Numbered from the stretch's first letter, positions 1 to 7,307 are shown. The stretch: 33,470 nt of DNA from an uncultured Streptococcus sp. (GCA_934215455.1 CAKPZX010000015.1:1-33470), one strand, 5' to 3'. Made by a program: numbers and translations. Notes: a model not told the origin generated them from the sequence alone.

Positions 1-177
1 CTAGAGACAGGCGAGCACCCAGCCCGCTTGCGAGATGCAGTTTGTAGCCCAGGTGGCTCTACCATCGCAGGAGTCAATCGCCTGGAACAAGTCGGCTTAC
101 GGGGCGACATTATTGCAGGAGTGGAAGCAGCCTACAAACGCACCCAAGAAATGGGACAAGAGGCAGCGAAGAAATAG
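1..177 (+). CDS. proC: Pyrroline-5-carboxylate reductase, C-terminal end (partial)
   Basis: Only the last 58 codons and the TAG stop are in the window; the gene enters from the left edge in frame 1. The visible stretch contains HPARLRDAV followed by [10 protein letters not shown], the conserved C-terminal region of pyrroline-5-carboxylate reductase (family motif HP..L.D.V.SPGG.T..G). The full cytoplasmic enzyme reduces 1-pyrroline-5-carboxylate to proline with NAD(P)H, the last step of proline synthesis, and this part belongs to the helical dimerisation domain. The stop lies five bases before a hairpin. The gene converges with the ABC-F gene on the other strand. The identification rests on this motif block only. 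Confidence 0.88.
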   Translation, partial: LETGEHPARLRDAVCSPGGSTIAGVNRLEQVGLRGDIIAGVEAAYKRTQEMGQEAAKK

Positions 178-204
178 AAAAAAAGATTGGTTTTGCCAAT
201 CTTT
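178..204 (-). terminator. Left flanking hairpin, minus-strand terminator
   Basis: A 9-bp perfect stem, AAAGATTGG (182-190) with CCAATCTTT (196-204), has a 5-nt loop. The plus strand carries seven A at 178-184, so on the minus strand the stem is followed by a U-tract. It is therefore an intrinsic terminator for transcription arriving from the ABC-F gene. Reading on the plus strand it is followed by CAAATTG, with no T-tract, so it should not stop proC transcription. It is nearly identical to the hairpin at 442-463. Confidence 0.7.
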
Positions 205-366
205 CAAATTGAAAATAAAGTCCTCTTAGAAACTTTCCTTAGGTGAGAACGGACGTCAGCGAACTTCCTCGAAGTTCCATGACTAATTATTGAGCCTAAG
301 GTCTCAATAATTCCGAGTGCATGAAACTATTACGTTTCATGCACTTTTCTCACTGCGGAAAGTTTC
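205..366 (+). ncRNA. Structured repeat element, copy 1
   Basis: A gene-free stretch with a very ordered fold. Closing stem: GAAACTTTCC (229-238) with GGAAAGTTTC (357-366). Second stem: GTGAG (243-247) with CTCAC (349-353). Inside are three hairpins: GTCA-GC-GAACTTC (255-267) with GAAGTTC-CA-TGAC (271-283); AATTATTGAG (285-294) with CTCAATAATT (303-312), loop CCTAAGGT; and AGTGCATGAAAC (316-327) with GTTTCATGCACT (334-345). Bases 205-228 are also similar to the second copy, so the element starts right after the left hairpin. Copy 2 is at 17751-17912 without gaps. I do not recognise it as a named RNA family; whether it acts as RNA or as a mobile DNA element is open. The strand given is that of the proC transcript that would carry it. 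Confidence 0.7.
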
Positions 367-441
367 AATAGAGGATTGGATAACACTGACTAATATATTT
401 TTATAGGATTTGTATAATAGAACATTTTTTCTCTGTTCTCC
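367..441. other. AT-rich spacer right of repeat copy 1
   Basis: No coding signal. It holds a small hairpin, AGAACA (419-424) with TGTTCT (434-439), and a lone TATAAT at 413-418 without a -35 hexamer at normal spacing. It is not clearly alignable with the longer spacer right of copy 2. Confidence 0.4.
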
Positions 442-467
442 AAGATTGGTTTTGGCCAATCTTTTTT
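442..467 (+). terminator. Right flanking hairpin, plus-strand terminator
   Basis: Stem AAGATTGG (442-449) with CCAATCTT (456-463), followed by a run of T to 467. It terminates plus-strand (proC) transcription and lies just outside the ABC-F stop codon. There is no U-tract on the minus strand, so the ABC-F transcript should run through to the 182-204 hairpin. The sequence is a near-exact copy of that left hairpin. Confidence 0.8.
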
Positions 468-470
468 ACG

Positions 471-1994
471 TTAGAGCGACTCTATTTCTACCAAACCATT
501 TTCGGTCAGACGATAGATCTTTTGGCAGACTTCTTTGAGGAAGGTCCGGTCGTGGGAGACTGTAACCAGTCCGCCTGGGTAGTCTGCAAATAAACGTCGA
601 ATATCTGGTTGAGAAGTGGGGGAAAAATTGCGGGTAGGCTCGTCCAAGAGCAGAAACTGGGGACTTGTGAGTACTAGTTGCAGGAGAAAGAGTTTTCCTT
701 GCTGGCCACCAGAAAGCTCAGAGATCGGATGGTGCATTTCAGAATAGGTAAAGTTGAGGGAGGCTAAATGCAATTGAATGGTGTTGATTTCTTCGCGATC
801 GCCTGAATGCTGTAGAAATTGAACGGGTGTCTGAGTCAAAGGGAGGCGTTCAGTGTAATCTTGAGGCATATAGGCAGTGCGGATACTTTCATTCTTCTGT
901 AGACTTTCCCATATCATTTTTAGGAAAGTGGATTTCCCCACACCGTTGGAACCTATAATTCCTATCTTGTCCTGCCCTTGAAGAGTAAGGGAGAGGTCCT
1001 TGACCAGGACCCGATCACCAATTGTGAGCTCTTCCTGATCTAAGAGAAGGACTCGTTTTTGAGGAGACAAGGGAGTGAGGGGAGGAAAATGCAGATTGAT
1101 GACTTCCTCATCATAGGGTTGGGAAGTCATGGATTGGAATTCCCGCTCGTAGCGCTTTTCTTGTGAGAGGAGGGACTTCATTTTCTTTGCTAGGAGACGT
1201 CCGGCAGTGCTATCCTTGGTGTTTCGTAAGGAAGTTTCGACTTGCTGACAGACGCGGCGATGCTTCTCCATTGTTTTCTTGTAGGTTCGTTGATCGTTGG
1301 CAGCTTGCTGGGACTGCTGCTTGAATTGTTGCTCCCTTTGGCTACTGTAGTCTTGATAGCCTAGGTGCTCTACAATGGTTTCAGCCTCCTTGCGGTGTTT
1401 GATCTGTCTTAGGTGGATGATCGTATCCGCCGTCTGAGTCAAAAAGTCCTCATGGTGGGAAATAAATAGAATGGTTTGGGGGCTCGTTTGGATCATCTGC
1501 TGGAGCCAGTCTAGGGTTTCCAAATCCAGATCGTTTGAAGGTTCATCTAAAAATAGTAATTCATGAGGACGACAAAGTTCGTGAAGTAGTTGGACTTTGA
1601 GGGCTTCTCCTCCAGATAGACTTCCAATAGCTTGGTCGCTTGCAAAGCGGTCGCTATCAAAATGCAATTGATCAGCCAGTCTGTAGAGGGTGGCATAGTC
1701 TAGCTCGTCTTCTCCAAAAAAATATTCTTCCAATGTTTTTCCCTTCAATGCTTCCGGTAAAGACTGGGGAATGTAGGCATAGGTGTGAAAGGAAGTGGTG
1801 ATTTCGCCTTCTATTGTCAGATAATCTGGTAGGTTTTTTGGGGACATGAGGACATGAAGCAAAGAAGACTTTCCATTTCCTTCTTCGCCAATAATGGCAA
1901 CTTTTTCCCCTTCGTGAATAGTTAGGGACAGATCGCGAACCAGATCGCGTAAATCTTTTGTGTGGTGGATGGTGAGGTGGGATAGTTTTAGCAT
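471..1994 (-). CDS. ABC-F family ATPase, probable ribosome-protection type
   Basis: A 507-residue protein with two ABC ATPase domains and no membrane segments, the ABC-F layout. Domain 1 has Walker A GEEGNGKSS (about 36-44), signature LSGGE and Walker B LLFLDEPSNDLD. A charged, glutamine-rich coiled-coil linker covers about 200-300. Domain 2 has Walker A GSNGVGKST, signature LSGGQ and Walker B LLLDEPTRNFSP, where the usual NHLD is replaced. ABC-F proteins bind the ribosomal E site; some dislodge ribosome-targeting antibiotics and others help translation of hard sequences. The attenuator-like leader favours an antibiotic-response role, but the drug class cannot be read from sequence. The ATG at 1994 has AGAAAGGAA upstream. 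It could also be a housekeeping ABC-F. Confidence 0.9.
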   Translation of the reverse strand: MLKLSHLTIHHTKDLRDLVRDLSLTIHEGEKVAIIGEEGNGKSSLLHVLMSPKNLPDYLTIEGEITTSFHTYAYIPQSLPEALKGKTLEEYFFGEDELDYATLYRLADQLHFDSDRFASDQAIGSLSGGEALKVQLLHELCRPHELLFLDEPSNDLDLETLDWLQQMIQTSPQTILFISHHEDFLTQTADTIIHLRQIKHRKEAETIVEHLGYQDYSSQREQQFKQQSQQAANDQRTYKKTMEKHRRVCQQVETSLRNTKDSTAGRLLAKKMKSLLSQEKRYEREFQSMTSQPYDEEVINLHFPPLTPLSPQKRVLLLDQEELTIGDRVLVKDLSLTLQGQDKIGIIGSNGVGKSTFLKMIWESLQKNESIRTAYMPQDYTERLPLTQTPVQFLQHSGDREEINTIQLHLASLNFTYSEMHHPISELSGGQQGKLFLLQLVLTSPQFLLLDEPTRNFSPTSQPDIRRLFADYPGGLVTVSHDRTFLKEVCQKIYRLTENGLVEIESL

Positions 1995-2015
1995 AAGATT
2001 CCTTTCTACTGGGAC

Positions 2016-2048
2016 AAAAAAACAGCTCTACCTATTTAGTAGAGCTGT
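2016..2048 (-). terminator. Attenuator terminator in ABC-F leader
   Basis: On the minus strand, a 10-bp perfect stem ACAGCTCTAC with GTAGAGCTGT (plus-strand arms 2039-2048 and 2022-2031), 7-nt loop, runs into a U-tract (2016-2021). It lies between the ABC-F promoter and start codon, about 22 nt before the ATG, so it would abort the message unless an alternative fold prevents it. Confidence 0.88.
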
Positions 2049-2174
2049 ATTCAAGTGGACCCAAACAGAAAAAGACCTTATTAAGCCAACAAAAAGTTGG
2101 AGAATAGGCAAGAGGGCACACAAAAAGAGATAGAACAAGCAGTCCACTAAATAAAGTATCTTATTTAACGAAGC
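2049..2174 (-). promoter_or_regulatory. ABC-F leader: competing antiterminator stems
   Basis: The minus-strand RNA holds mutually exclusive pairings. TATTTAGTGGA (about 2143-2153) can pair with TCTACTAAATA in the terminator 5' arm and loop (one G-U), destroying the terminator. The same segment can instead be held by AGTGGAC (2142-2148) pairing with GTCCACT (2054-2060), or by a weak all-AU hairpin TAAATAA (2161-2167) with TTATTTA (2148-2154). The AU hairpin begins about 8 nt after the upstream ORF stop, where a stalled ribosome would unfold it. A further small hairpin CCAAC/GTTGG is at 2086-2100. Pairings were read by eye; the regulatory logic is inference. Confidence 0.7.
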
Positions 2175-2186
2175 TTAGTTGTTCAT
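2175..2186 (-). CDS. Three-codon upstream ORF (Met-Asn-Asn)
   Basis: The minus strand reads ATG AAC AAC TAA behind a very strong ribosome binding site, GGAGGTAAGGAG (plus-strand 2189-2200). It is the first ORF after the predicted transcription start. The strength of the binding site for so short an ORF argues for a sensing role, not a functional peptide: a ribosome held here by an antibiotic would change the downstream fold. Antibiotic-responsive leaders are established for several ABC-F genes. Not proven to be translated. Confidence 0.65.
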   Translation of the reverse strand: MNN

Positions 2187-2216
2187 ATCTCCTTACCTCC
2201 GAATGTGATCAGCTTT

Positions 2217-2245
2217 ATTCTATTCTTTTCATTCCTTCTTGTCAA
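2217..2245 (-). promoter_or_regulatory. Promoter of the ABC-F gene
   Basis: On the minus strand, a perfect -35 TTGACA (plus 2240-2245), a 17-bp spacer and -10 TAGAAT (plus 2217-2222). The predicted start near 2210 gives a leader of about 215 nt. It is divergent from the hemW promoter. Confidence 0.9.
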
Positions 2246-2299
2246 GGAAATCCTTGCTTCATCTACCCTTTTCTTCTCGGACTTAGGGGGATTTTATGG

Positions 2300-2312
2300 T
2301 ATAATTAAAGGT
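2300..2312 (+). promoter_or_regulatory. Extended -10 promoter of hemW
   Basis: TGGTATAAT: an extended TGn element with a perfect -10 at 2300-2305 and no good -35 at 17 bp. The predicted transcription start falls on or next to the ATG at 2313, so the message would be leaderless or nearly so. Confidence 0.75.
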
Positions 2313-3443
2313 ATGCATACAAAACCAACGTCCGCTTATGTCCACATCCCATTTTGTACCCAGATTTGTTTTTATTGTGATTTTTCGAAGGTCTTTATTA
2401 AGAACCAACCGGTCGATGCTTATTTGGATCATTTGATCCAAGAATTTCGTCGGGAAGAAATCACAAATTTACGGACTCTCTATATCGGGGGTGGGACACC
2501 GACAGCCTTAACTGCGGATCAGCTAGAGTATTTGCTCAAGGAGCTAACCAAGTCGCTTGATCTCTCTCAGATGGAGGAGTTAACCATCGAGGCCAATCCT
2601 GGTGATTTGGATCCGGATAAGATCGCTGTCTTGAAGAATTCACCGGTCAATCGGGTTTCTTTGGGCGTACAGACCTTTGATAATCGCTTGCTCAAAAAGA
2701 TTGGTCGGAGCCATCAGGAGCAGGATATCTATGACAATATCGATCGTCTAAAGCTGGCTGGTTTTGACAATATTTCGATCGACCTCATCTATGCCCTTCC
2801 GACACAAACCATGGAGCAGGTCCAGGAAAATGTCGCTAAGGCTCTTGCCCTCGACATTCCCCACATGAGCCTCTATAGCTTGATTCTAGAGAATCACACG
2901 GTCTTTATGAATCGCATGCGACGGGGCAAGCTTCCTCTACCAAAGGAGGAGTTAGAAGCTGAGATGTTTGAATACATCATTCAGGAGTTGGAGCGTGCGG
3001 GCTTTGAGCATTACGAAATTTCCAATTTCTCCAAGCCCGGTTTTGAAAGTCGCCACAACCTCATGTATTGGGATAATGCGGAGTATTATGGATTAGGAGC
3101 TGGTGCATCCGGCTATGTCAATGGTGTTCGCTACAAGAATCATGGGCCTATCCGCCACTATATGCAGGCGGTCGAAGAGGGAAATGCGCGTGTCCAAGAA
3201 GAACATCTGAGTCAGACTGAAATGATGGAAGAAGAGATGTTTCTGGGACTGCGTAAGAAAACAGGCGTTTCCAAGAAGCGTTTCGAAGAAAAGTTTGGTG
3301 TGAATTTTGACCAACAATATGGTTCAGTGGTTGAGGAATTGACCCAGCAGGGACTCTTGGTGCCTGACAAGGATATTGTTCGCATGACCAAGAAAGGTCT
3401 CTTTTTAGGAGACACTGTAGCAGAGAAGTTTATTTTGGAGTAG
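2313..3443 (+). CDS. hemW: HemW-like radical SAM heme chaperone
   Basis: A 376-residue cytoplasmic protein with HIPFCTQICFYCDF at the N-terminus: the CX3CX2C radical-SAM cluster motif (Cys15, 19, 22) with the aromatic residue before the last Cys typical of HemW and HemN. YIGGGTPTAL follows as the SAM-binding glycine motif, and the C-terminal HemN domain is present. HemW proteins, often annotated as oxygen-independent coproporphyrinogen oxidase, deliver heme and generally lack the oxidase activity. Streptococci usually do not make heme, which fits a chaperone role. I chose ATG 2313 over an upstream start at 2205 because the extra 36 residues are hydrophobic, lack family similarity, and overlap the promoter. 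First gene of a six-gene operon. Confidence 0.93.
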   Translation: MHTKPTSAYVHIPFCTQICFYCDFSKVFIKNQPVDAYLDHLIQEFRREEITNLRTLYIGGGTPTALTADQLEYLLKELTKSLDLSQMEELTIEANPGDLDPDKIAVLKNSPVNRVSLGVQTFDNRLLKKIGRSHQEQDIYDNIDRLKLAGFDNISIDLIYALPTQTMEQVQENVAKALALDIPHMSLYSLILENHTVFMNRMRRGKLPLPKEELEAEMFEYIIQELERAGFEHYEISNFSKPGFESRHNLMYWDNAEYYGLGAGASGYVNGVRYKNHGPIRHYMQAVEEGNARVQEEHLSQTEMMEEEMFLGLRKKTGVSKKRFEEKFGVNFDQQYGSVVEELTQQGLLVPDKDIVRMTKKGLFLGDTVAEKFILE

Positions 3444-3446
3444 AAG

Positions 3447-4202
3447 ATGGCAAAAATATTTGAATACAGCATGAAAATTCCTTTTGATATGAGCGATGTC
3501 AATGGATTTATAAAAATTCCCCAATTGATCTTGCTGTCTTTACAGGTATCAGGCATGCAATCGATTGAGCTGGGCATGAGTGATATGTACATTCTAGAGA
3601 ATTACAATCTAGTCTGGATTATCACGGATTACAATATGAAGATCGATCGTCTCCCAGTTTTTGATGAGAAGATCACTATCGAAACCTATGCCATGAGTCA
3701 CAATCGCCTGTTCTGCTACCGGGCCTTTAACATCAAGGACGAAGCAGAAAATACCATCATTGAGATGGTGGCGACCTTTGTCTTGATGGATCGGGATACA
3801 CGCAAGGTTCATCCTGTCATGAGCGAAATCACGGATGCCTTTGACTCAGAGTTTTCAAAAACCATGCTCCGTGGTCCCCGATTCAAAGAATTAGAAGGGG
3901 GCGTGGAACAAGAATACCGGGTTCGTTTTTACGACTTGGATATGAACGGACATGTCAACAATAGCAAGTACCTGGACTGGGTCTTTGAGGTGATGGGAGC
4001 AGACTTCTTGACCCATCATGTCCCGAAAAAAGTTCATCTAAAATATGTCAAAGAAGTGCTGGCAGGAGGTGTCATCACCTCTCAATATGAACAAGAGGGC
4101 TTAAAAACCCAGCACCAAATTAGCTCAGATGGTCATATCAATGCCCAAGCTGAAATTGAGTGGGAAGAAGTAGAAGAAAGGGGTTGGACTTATGGAAAGT
4201 AG
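3447..4202 (+). CDS. Acyl-ACP thioesterase
   Basis: A 251-residue protein with two hot-dog halves. The second half carries DLDMNGHVNNSKYLDW (about 167-182), the D.N.HVNN..Y..W signature of acyl-ACP thioesterases; the first half begins near SDVNGFIKIPQLI. It hydrolyses acyl-ACP to free fatty acids, ending or adjusting fatty-acid chain synthesis. It starts 3 nt after hemW stops and overlaps the next gene by 11 nt, so it is translationally coupled. The length fits bacterial members of the FatA-like family (COG3884). Confidence 0.9.
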   Translation: MAKIFEYSMKIPFDMSDVNGFIKIPQLILLSLQVSGMQSIELGMSDMYILENYNLVWIITDYNMKIDRLPVFDEKITIETYAMSHNRLFCYRAFNIKDEAENTIIEMVATFVLMDRDTRKVHPVMSEITDAFDSEFSKTMLRGPRFKELEGGVEQEYRVRFYDLDMNGHVNNSKYLDWVFEVMGADFLTHHVPKKVHLKYVKEVLAGGVITSQYEQEGLKTQHQISSDGHINAQAEIEWEEVEERGWTYGK

Positions 4203-4878
4203 AAGATTAAAAAATAAAAAACAAGAGCTAGCAGGCTACCAAAAACGGGTTGTGGCCTATGCTAAGCGTCAAAAGAACCCTTTGTACATGTTGGGAGATT
4301 GGCTCTTAACTCTTTGTGCTTTGGGCATCATCCTGGTGGAAGAAATTTACAAATTTTTCCGCTACCGTTTGAATTTAGAGAGTTTTAGTCGTTTCTTGAA
4401 AGAAGATGTGCGTTGGTATCGGGTTTGGATCCATTTCACCCTGGCCTTTCTCTTACCTGTCGTGATCTTTTCGGTCGGCATTACCAGTCAATCAGGCTCT
4501 TTCTGGTCTAATTTCTATCATCGTTTGTCTCAAGGCGTGCTCTTTAGCACAACTGTCAGCCTCGCTGCGACCTTGGTGACTGATTTTGTGGAGAATTTGC
4601 AACCAGAAACCAAGTCAGACGGCCGGAATCGGAGCACCAAGCGCACGGTTTATCAAATCAGTGTAGACCAGGCAACCGTAATAGGCTTGTTATTGACCAT
4701 TGTGATCCTCATGGTGGCTTCCTTCTTGTTTACCCAATCAGGAAATCAAGGGATCAATTTTACAGGGTTGATTTTACAATTTGTCCTCTATGCTGGAGCC
4801 TTGCTCTTGTATGGATCTGGTGGACGAGTCGATACAGAGAAGTTGCATGAAAAAGCTGAAACAGAAAGGGAAGAATAA
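4192..4878 (+). CDS. Conserved integral membrane protein, function unknown
   Basis: 228 residues. A basic N-terminus (about 1-30) is followed by hydrophobic segments near 37-53, 84-101, 117-133, 160-180 and 188-207, and a charged tail. I know no catalytic motif here. The start lies inside the 3' end of the thioesterase gene (11-nt overlap), and the stop abuts the next ATG, so it is firmly within the operon. It is likely a streptococcal membrane protein of the same locus in relatives; the function cannot be assigned. Confidence 0.85.
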   Translation: MESRRLKNKKQELAGYQKRVVAYAKRQKNPLYMLGDWLLTLCALGIILVEEIYKFFRYRLNLESFSRFLKEDVRWYRVWIHFTLAFLLPVVIFSVGITSQSGSFWSNFYHRLSQGVLFSTTVSLAATLVTDFVENLQPETKSDGRNRSTKRTVYQISVDQATVIGLLLTIVILMVASFLFTQSGNQGINFTGLILQFVLYAGALLLYGSGGRVDTEKLHEKAETEREE

Positions 4879-5649
4879 ATGCACTACAAGGGCTATTTAA
4901 TTGATTTGGATGGCACCATTTACAAAGGAAAATCACGAATTCCAGCAGGAGAAGCTTTTGTCCATGAATTGCAGGCGCGTGAGATTCCCTATCTCTTTGT
5001 CACCAATAACACTACCCGCACACCAGAGACTGTTCGGGATATGCTGGCGACTCACTTCAATATTGAAACCCCTGTGTCGACCATCTATACAGCTACCCTT
5101 GCGACCATTGACTACATGAACGACCAAAACTTGGGCAAAAAAGTTTATGTGATCGGCGAAGCGGGGCTCAAAGAAGCTATTGAAGAAGCTGGCTATATCA
5201 TGGATGAAGAAGCACCTGATTATGTGGTGATTGGCCTCGATTGGCAAGTGGATTATGAGAAGTTTGCTATTGCGACCTTGGCGATTCAAAAGGGAGCGCA
5301 CTTTATCGGGACCAATCCTGACCTCAACATTCCAACAGAGCGTGGCTTGTTGCCGGGAGCAGGATCTCTGATTGCCCTTGTTGAAGCAGCGACACGGGTC
5401 GAGCCTGTGATCATTGGTAAACCAAAGGCCATCATTATGGATAAGGCCATTGAACACCTGGGTCTTGCAAGAGAAGAAGTGGTCATGGTCGGGGACAATT
5501 ATTTAACAGATATTCGTGCAGGTATTGACAATGGGATTCCAACCCTTTTGGTGACGACAGGTTTTACCAAACCAGAAGAAGTGCCAACCTTACCAATTGC
5601 ACCGACACATGTTGTTGCCAGTCTAGCGGAGTGGGATTTTGATGCTTAA
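4879..5649 (+). CDS. NagD-like HAD phosphatase (TIGR01457 type)
   Basis: 256 residues. HAD motif I is DLDGTIYKG (nucleophile Asp9, acid Asp11), motif [10 protein letters not shown], motif III lysine in IIGKPKAII, and motif [14 protein letters not shown], where the conserved aspartates bind Mg. The C2-type cap between motifs II and III places it in the NagD / p-nitrophenyl phosphatase group, which dephosphorylates small phosphorylated metabolites in the cytoplasm. The true substrate is not known. It begins immediately after the previous stop and overlaps the next gene by 8 nt. Confidence 0.92.
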   Translation: MHYKGYLIDLDGTIYKGKSRIPAGEAFVHELQAREIPYLFVTNNTTRTPETVRDMLATHFNIETPVSTIYTATLATIDYMNDQNLGKKVYVIGEAGLKEAIEEAGYIMDEEAPDYVVIGLDWQVDYEKFAIATLAIQKGAHFIGTNPDLNIPTERGLLPGAGSLIALVEAATRVEPVIIGKPKAIIMDKAIEHLGLAREEVVMVGDNYLTDIRAGIDNGIPTLLVTTGFTKPEEVPTLPIAPTHVVASLAEWDFDA

Positions 5650-6262
5650 AAGTTTGAAATCAATCAACCTATTTTTCTTTATCTTGTCAGCTACGATCCT
5701 TCTCACCATCGCTCTAGCTTGGGTCCTCTATCCCATGGAGATTCATTGGTTGGGGATTCAAAGCCGGACTGGTTTTTCGGCATCTGTCATCATAAAGAAT
5801 TTTAATGTCTTGATGAACTACTTGACCAACCCTTTTCAATGGGTGTTGAAGATGCCTCAATTCCCCTCTTCAAAAAATGGACTGCACCATTTTGAGGCTG
5901 TCAAGTACCTATTTCACTTAGTGACAGTTGTTTTCGTGGTGACACTACCTGGTTTTATCCAGTTTATGCGGACAGTCGTCAAAAAAGGCTACCTGGCCTT
6001 GTACCGTAGTCTCTTCTTTTGGATGATGGTTTTACCAGTAGTGCTTGCAGTGATAGCTGTTATGATTGGCTTTGATCAATTCTTTACGCTCTTTCATCAG
6101 GTCTTATTTGCTGGGGACAATACTTGGCTCTTTGATCCGCGAGTGGATTCGATTATTCTTGCATTACCAGAAGACTATTTTATGCATGCCTTTTTGATTT
6201 TCTTTGTCTTATACGAAGGAGTCTGTGCGAGTTTTTATCTATTTTCTAGGAGGAAGAAATGA
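5642..6262 (+). CDS. TIGR01906-type integral membrane protein
   Basis: 206 residues from the ATG at 5642 (a TTG just before is possible but less likely). Hydrophobic segments lie near 8-29, 91-110, 124-147 and 178-198, with a long extracytoplasmic-looking loop at about 35-85. It resembles the Firmicutes TIGR01906 membrane family that regularly follows the NagD-like phosphatase. Function unknown. It overlaps both neighbours (8 nt upstream, 4 nt ATGA downstream), indicating translational coupling. Confidence 0.85.
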   Translation: MLKSLKSINLFFFILSATILLTIALAWVLYPMEIHWLGIQSRTGFSASVIIKNFNVLMNYLTNPFQWVLKMPQFPSSKNGLHHFEAVKYLFHLVTVVFVVTLPGFIQFMRTVVKKGYLALYRSLFFWMMVLPVVLAVIAVMIGFDQFFTLFHQVLFAGDNTWLFDPRVDSIILALPEDYFMHAFLIFFVLYEGVCASFYLFSRRKK

Positions 6263-7242
6263 ACCAATACAACCGATTATTAGACCCTAAAAAAGATATA
6301 GGAAGGTATTCCGGGACACTTGCCATTTATCTCTTGGTAATGACCTTGGTAACCGTCCTGTGGGAAGTCCTCCTTGGATTGACCATAGCAGGCTCTCTCA
6401 GAAAAGATCCAAGTCAAGTAACGGAGAAACTCAATGCCCTGAATGTTTGGGCTGGTATTCCCTACCTTATCTCTATTTCCATTGGACTCTTTCTCTTTAA
6501 TGCCTATCGCAAGAAGGCCCTTTATAAATATGATCTTAAGCACAAGGGGCGTAAGATGACTCTTTCAGTCTTCTTTATTCTTCTCGCTTTTCTTGGCTTT
6601 TCTCAAGTCTTTTCATCTGTGATGACACAAGTGATTGAGCACATGTTTGAGACCATTGGCCTTCATTCTCCAACACCCGATCTAGGTGATACGATTGAGC
6701 GATCATGGACTATGCTCTTATATGCTGGCTTTTTTGGTCCAATCACAGAGGAATTCTTCTTCCGTGGGGCAGGCTTGCGAGGCTTGGAACGGTATGGCAA
6801 GATCTTTGCTATTGTCATGACGGCTATCTTGTTTGGTCTCTTCCATGCCAATTTTGATCAGCTCTTTTTCGCGAGTATCATTGGTCTAGGTTTCGGCTAC
6901 ATTGCCTTTGAATACAATATCTGGTGGGCTATTTTCTATCATATTTTCAATAACTTTGTGATTTCCCAAGGCTTGCATTATGTGGCCTATCATGTGGACG
7001 AGGGACTAGCGAATTGGCTTCAAATCGGTGTTTTAGCTATTGGTTCCATTGTCATGATAGTGGTTCTTGCGACTAAATGGCCAGCTATCAAGGCTTATAT
7101 TCAAGCCAATAAACCTCAACCGGGAGTTTTCCAGCGTTCCCTCGCTTCCTTCTGGTTCTGGTTCTTCGTGCTATTCACTATCCTGATGTCTATTGTTCCT
7201 TATGTGATTCCGATCTTCCAGATGGCTAATCTCAAAGGATGA
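6259..7242 (+). CDS. CPBP-family intramembrane metalloprotease
   Basis: 327 residues with about eight hydrophobic segments. It has the full CPBP (Abi/Rce1-like) motif set: TEEFFFRG (Glu164, Glu165, Arg169), LFHANFD (His196) and YHIFNN (His228, Asn232), which bind metal and cut within the membrane. Streptococcal members are often annotated as bacteriocin self-immunity or protein-processing proteases, but no bacteriocin gene is visible here, so the substrate is open. AGGAGG lies upstream, and ATGA overlaps the previous gene. Last gene of the operon, followed by a terminator. Confidence 0.92.
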   Translation: MNQYNRLLDPKKDIGRYSGTLAIYLLVMTLVTVLWEVLLGLTIAGSLRKDPSQVTEKLNALNVWAGIPYLISISIGLFLFNAYRKKALYKYDLKHKGRKMTLSVFFILLAFLGFSQVFSSVMTQVIEHMFETIGLHSPTPDLGDTIERSWTMLLYAGFFGPITEEFFFRGAGLRGLERYGKIFAIVMTAILFGLFHANFDQLFFASIIGLGFGYIAFEYNIWWAIFYHIFNNFVISQGLHYVAYHVDEGLANWLQIGVLAIGSIVMIVVLATKWPAIKAYIQANKPQPGVFQRSLASFWFWFFVLFTILMSIVPYVIPIFQMANLKG

Positions 7243-7268
7243 GGATGTAAAATTGGATACATACAATT

Positions 7269-7292
7269 GAGAGGTAAGCGCCTCTCTTTTTT
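7269..7292 (+). terminator. Terminator of the hemW operon
   Basis: GAGAGG (7269-7274) pairs with CCTCTC (7281-7286), followed by six T. The T-tract ends two bases before the uvrC -10 motif, so terminator and promoter are interlocked. Confidence 0.85.
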
Positions 7293-7307
7293 GCTATAAT
7301 AGAGAGT
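7292..7307 (+). promoter_or_regulatory. Extended -10 promoter of uvrC
   Basis: TGCTATAAT (-10 at 7295-7300). The -35 region is the terminator hairpin and has no consensus hexamer. The predicted start coincides with the uvrC ATG at 7308, and no Shine-Dalgarno sequence lies between, so the mRNA is probably leaderless. Confidence 0.75.

Noticed and set aside
229..366. A tRNA or tmRNA, because of the cloverleaf-like fold
   Set aside because: No T-loop or D-loop consensus, no acceptor stem of seven pairs, and a closing stem of ten pairs with internal loop; hairpin sizes do not fit.
229..366. A pneumococcal BOX or RUP element
   Set aside because: The sequence blocks I remember for BOX A/B/C and RUP ends are not present; a database search would be needed for certainty.
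413..418. TATAAT as a promoter for a small RNA right of repeat copy 1
   Set aside because: No -35 hexamer at 16-18 bp and no extended TGn in the right place; the predicted RNA would be only about 40 nt long.
2205..2312. Longer N-terminus for hemW
   Set aside because: It would be hydrophobic, without family match, would cover the -10 motif, and overlaps the ABC-F promoter region.
4933..5457. A 174-codon open frame on the minus strand
   Set aside because: It lies fully inside the NagD-like phosphatase gene, has no ribosome binding site or family resemblance, and its Cys/His/Arg-rich composition is that of a shadow frame.
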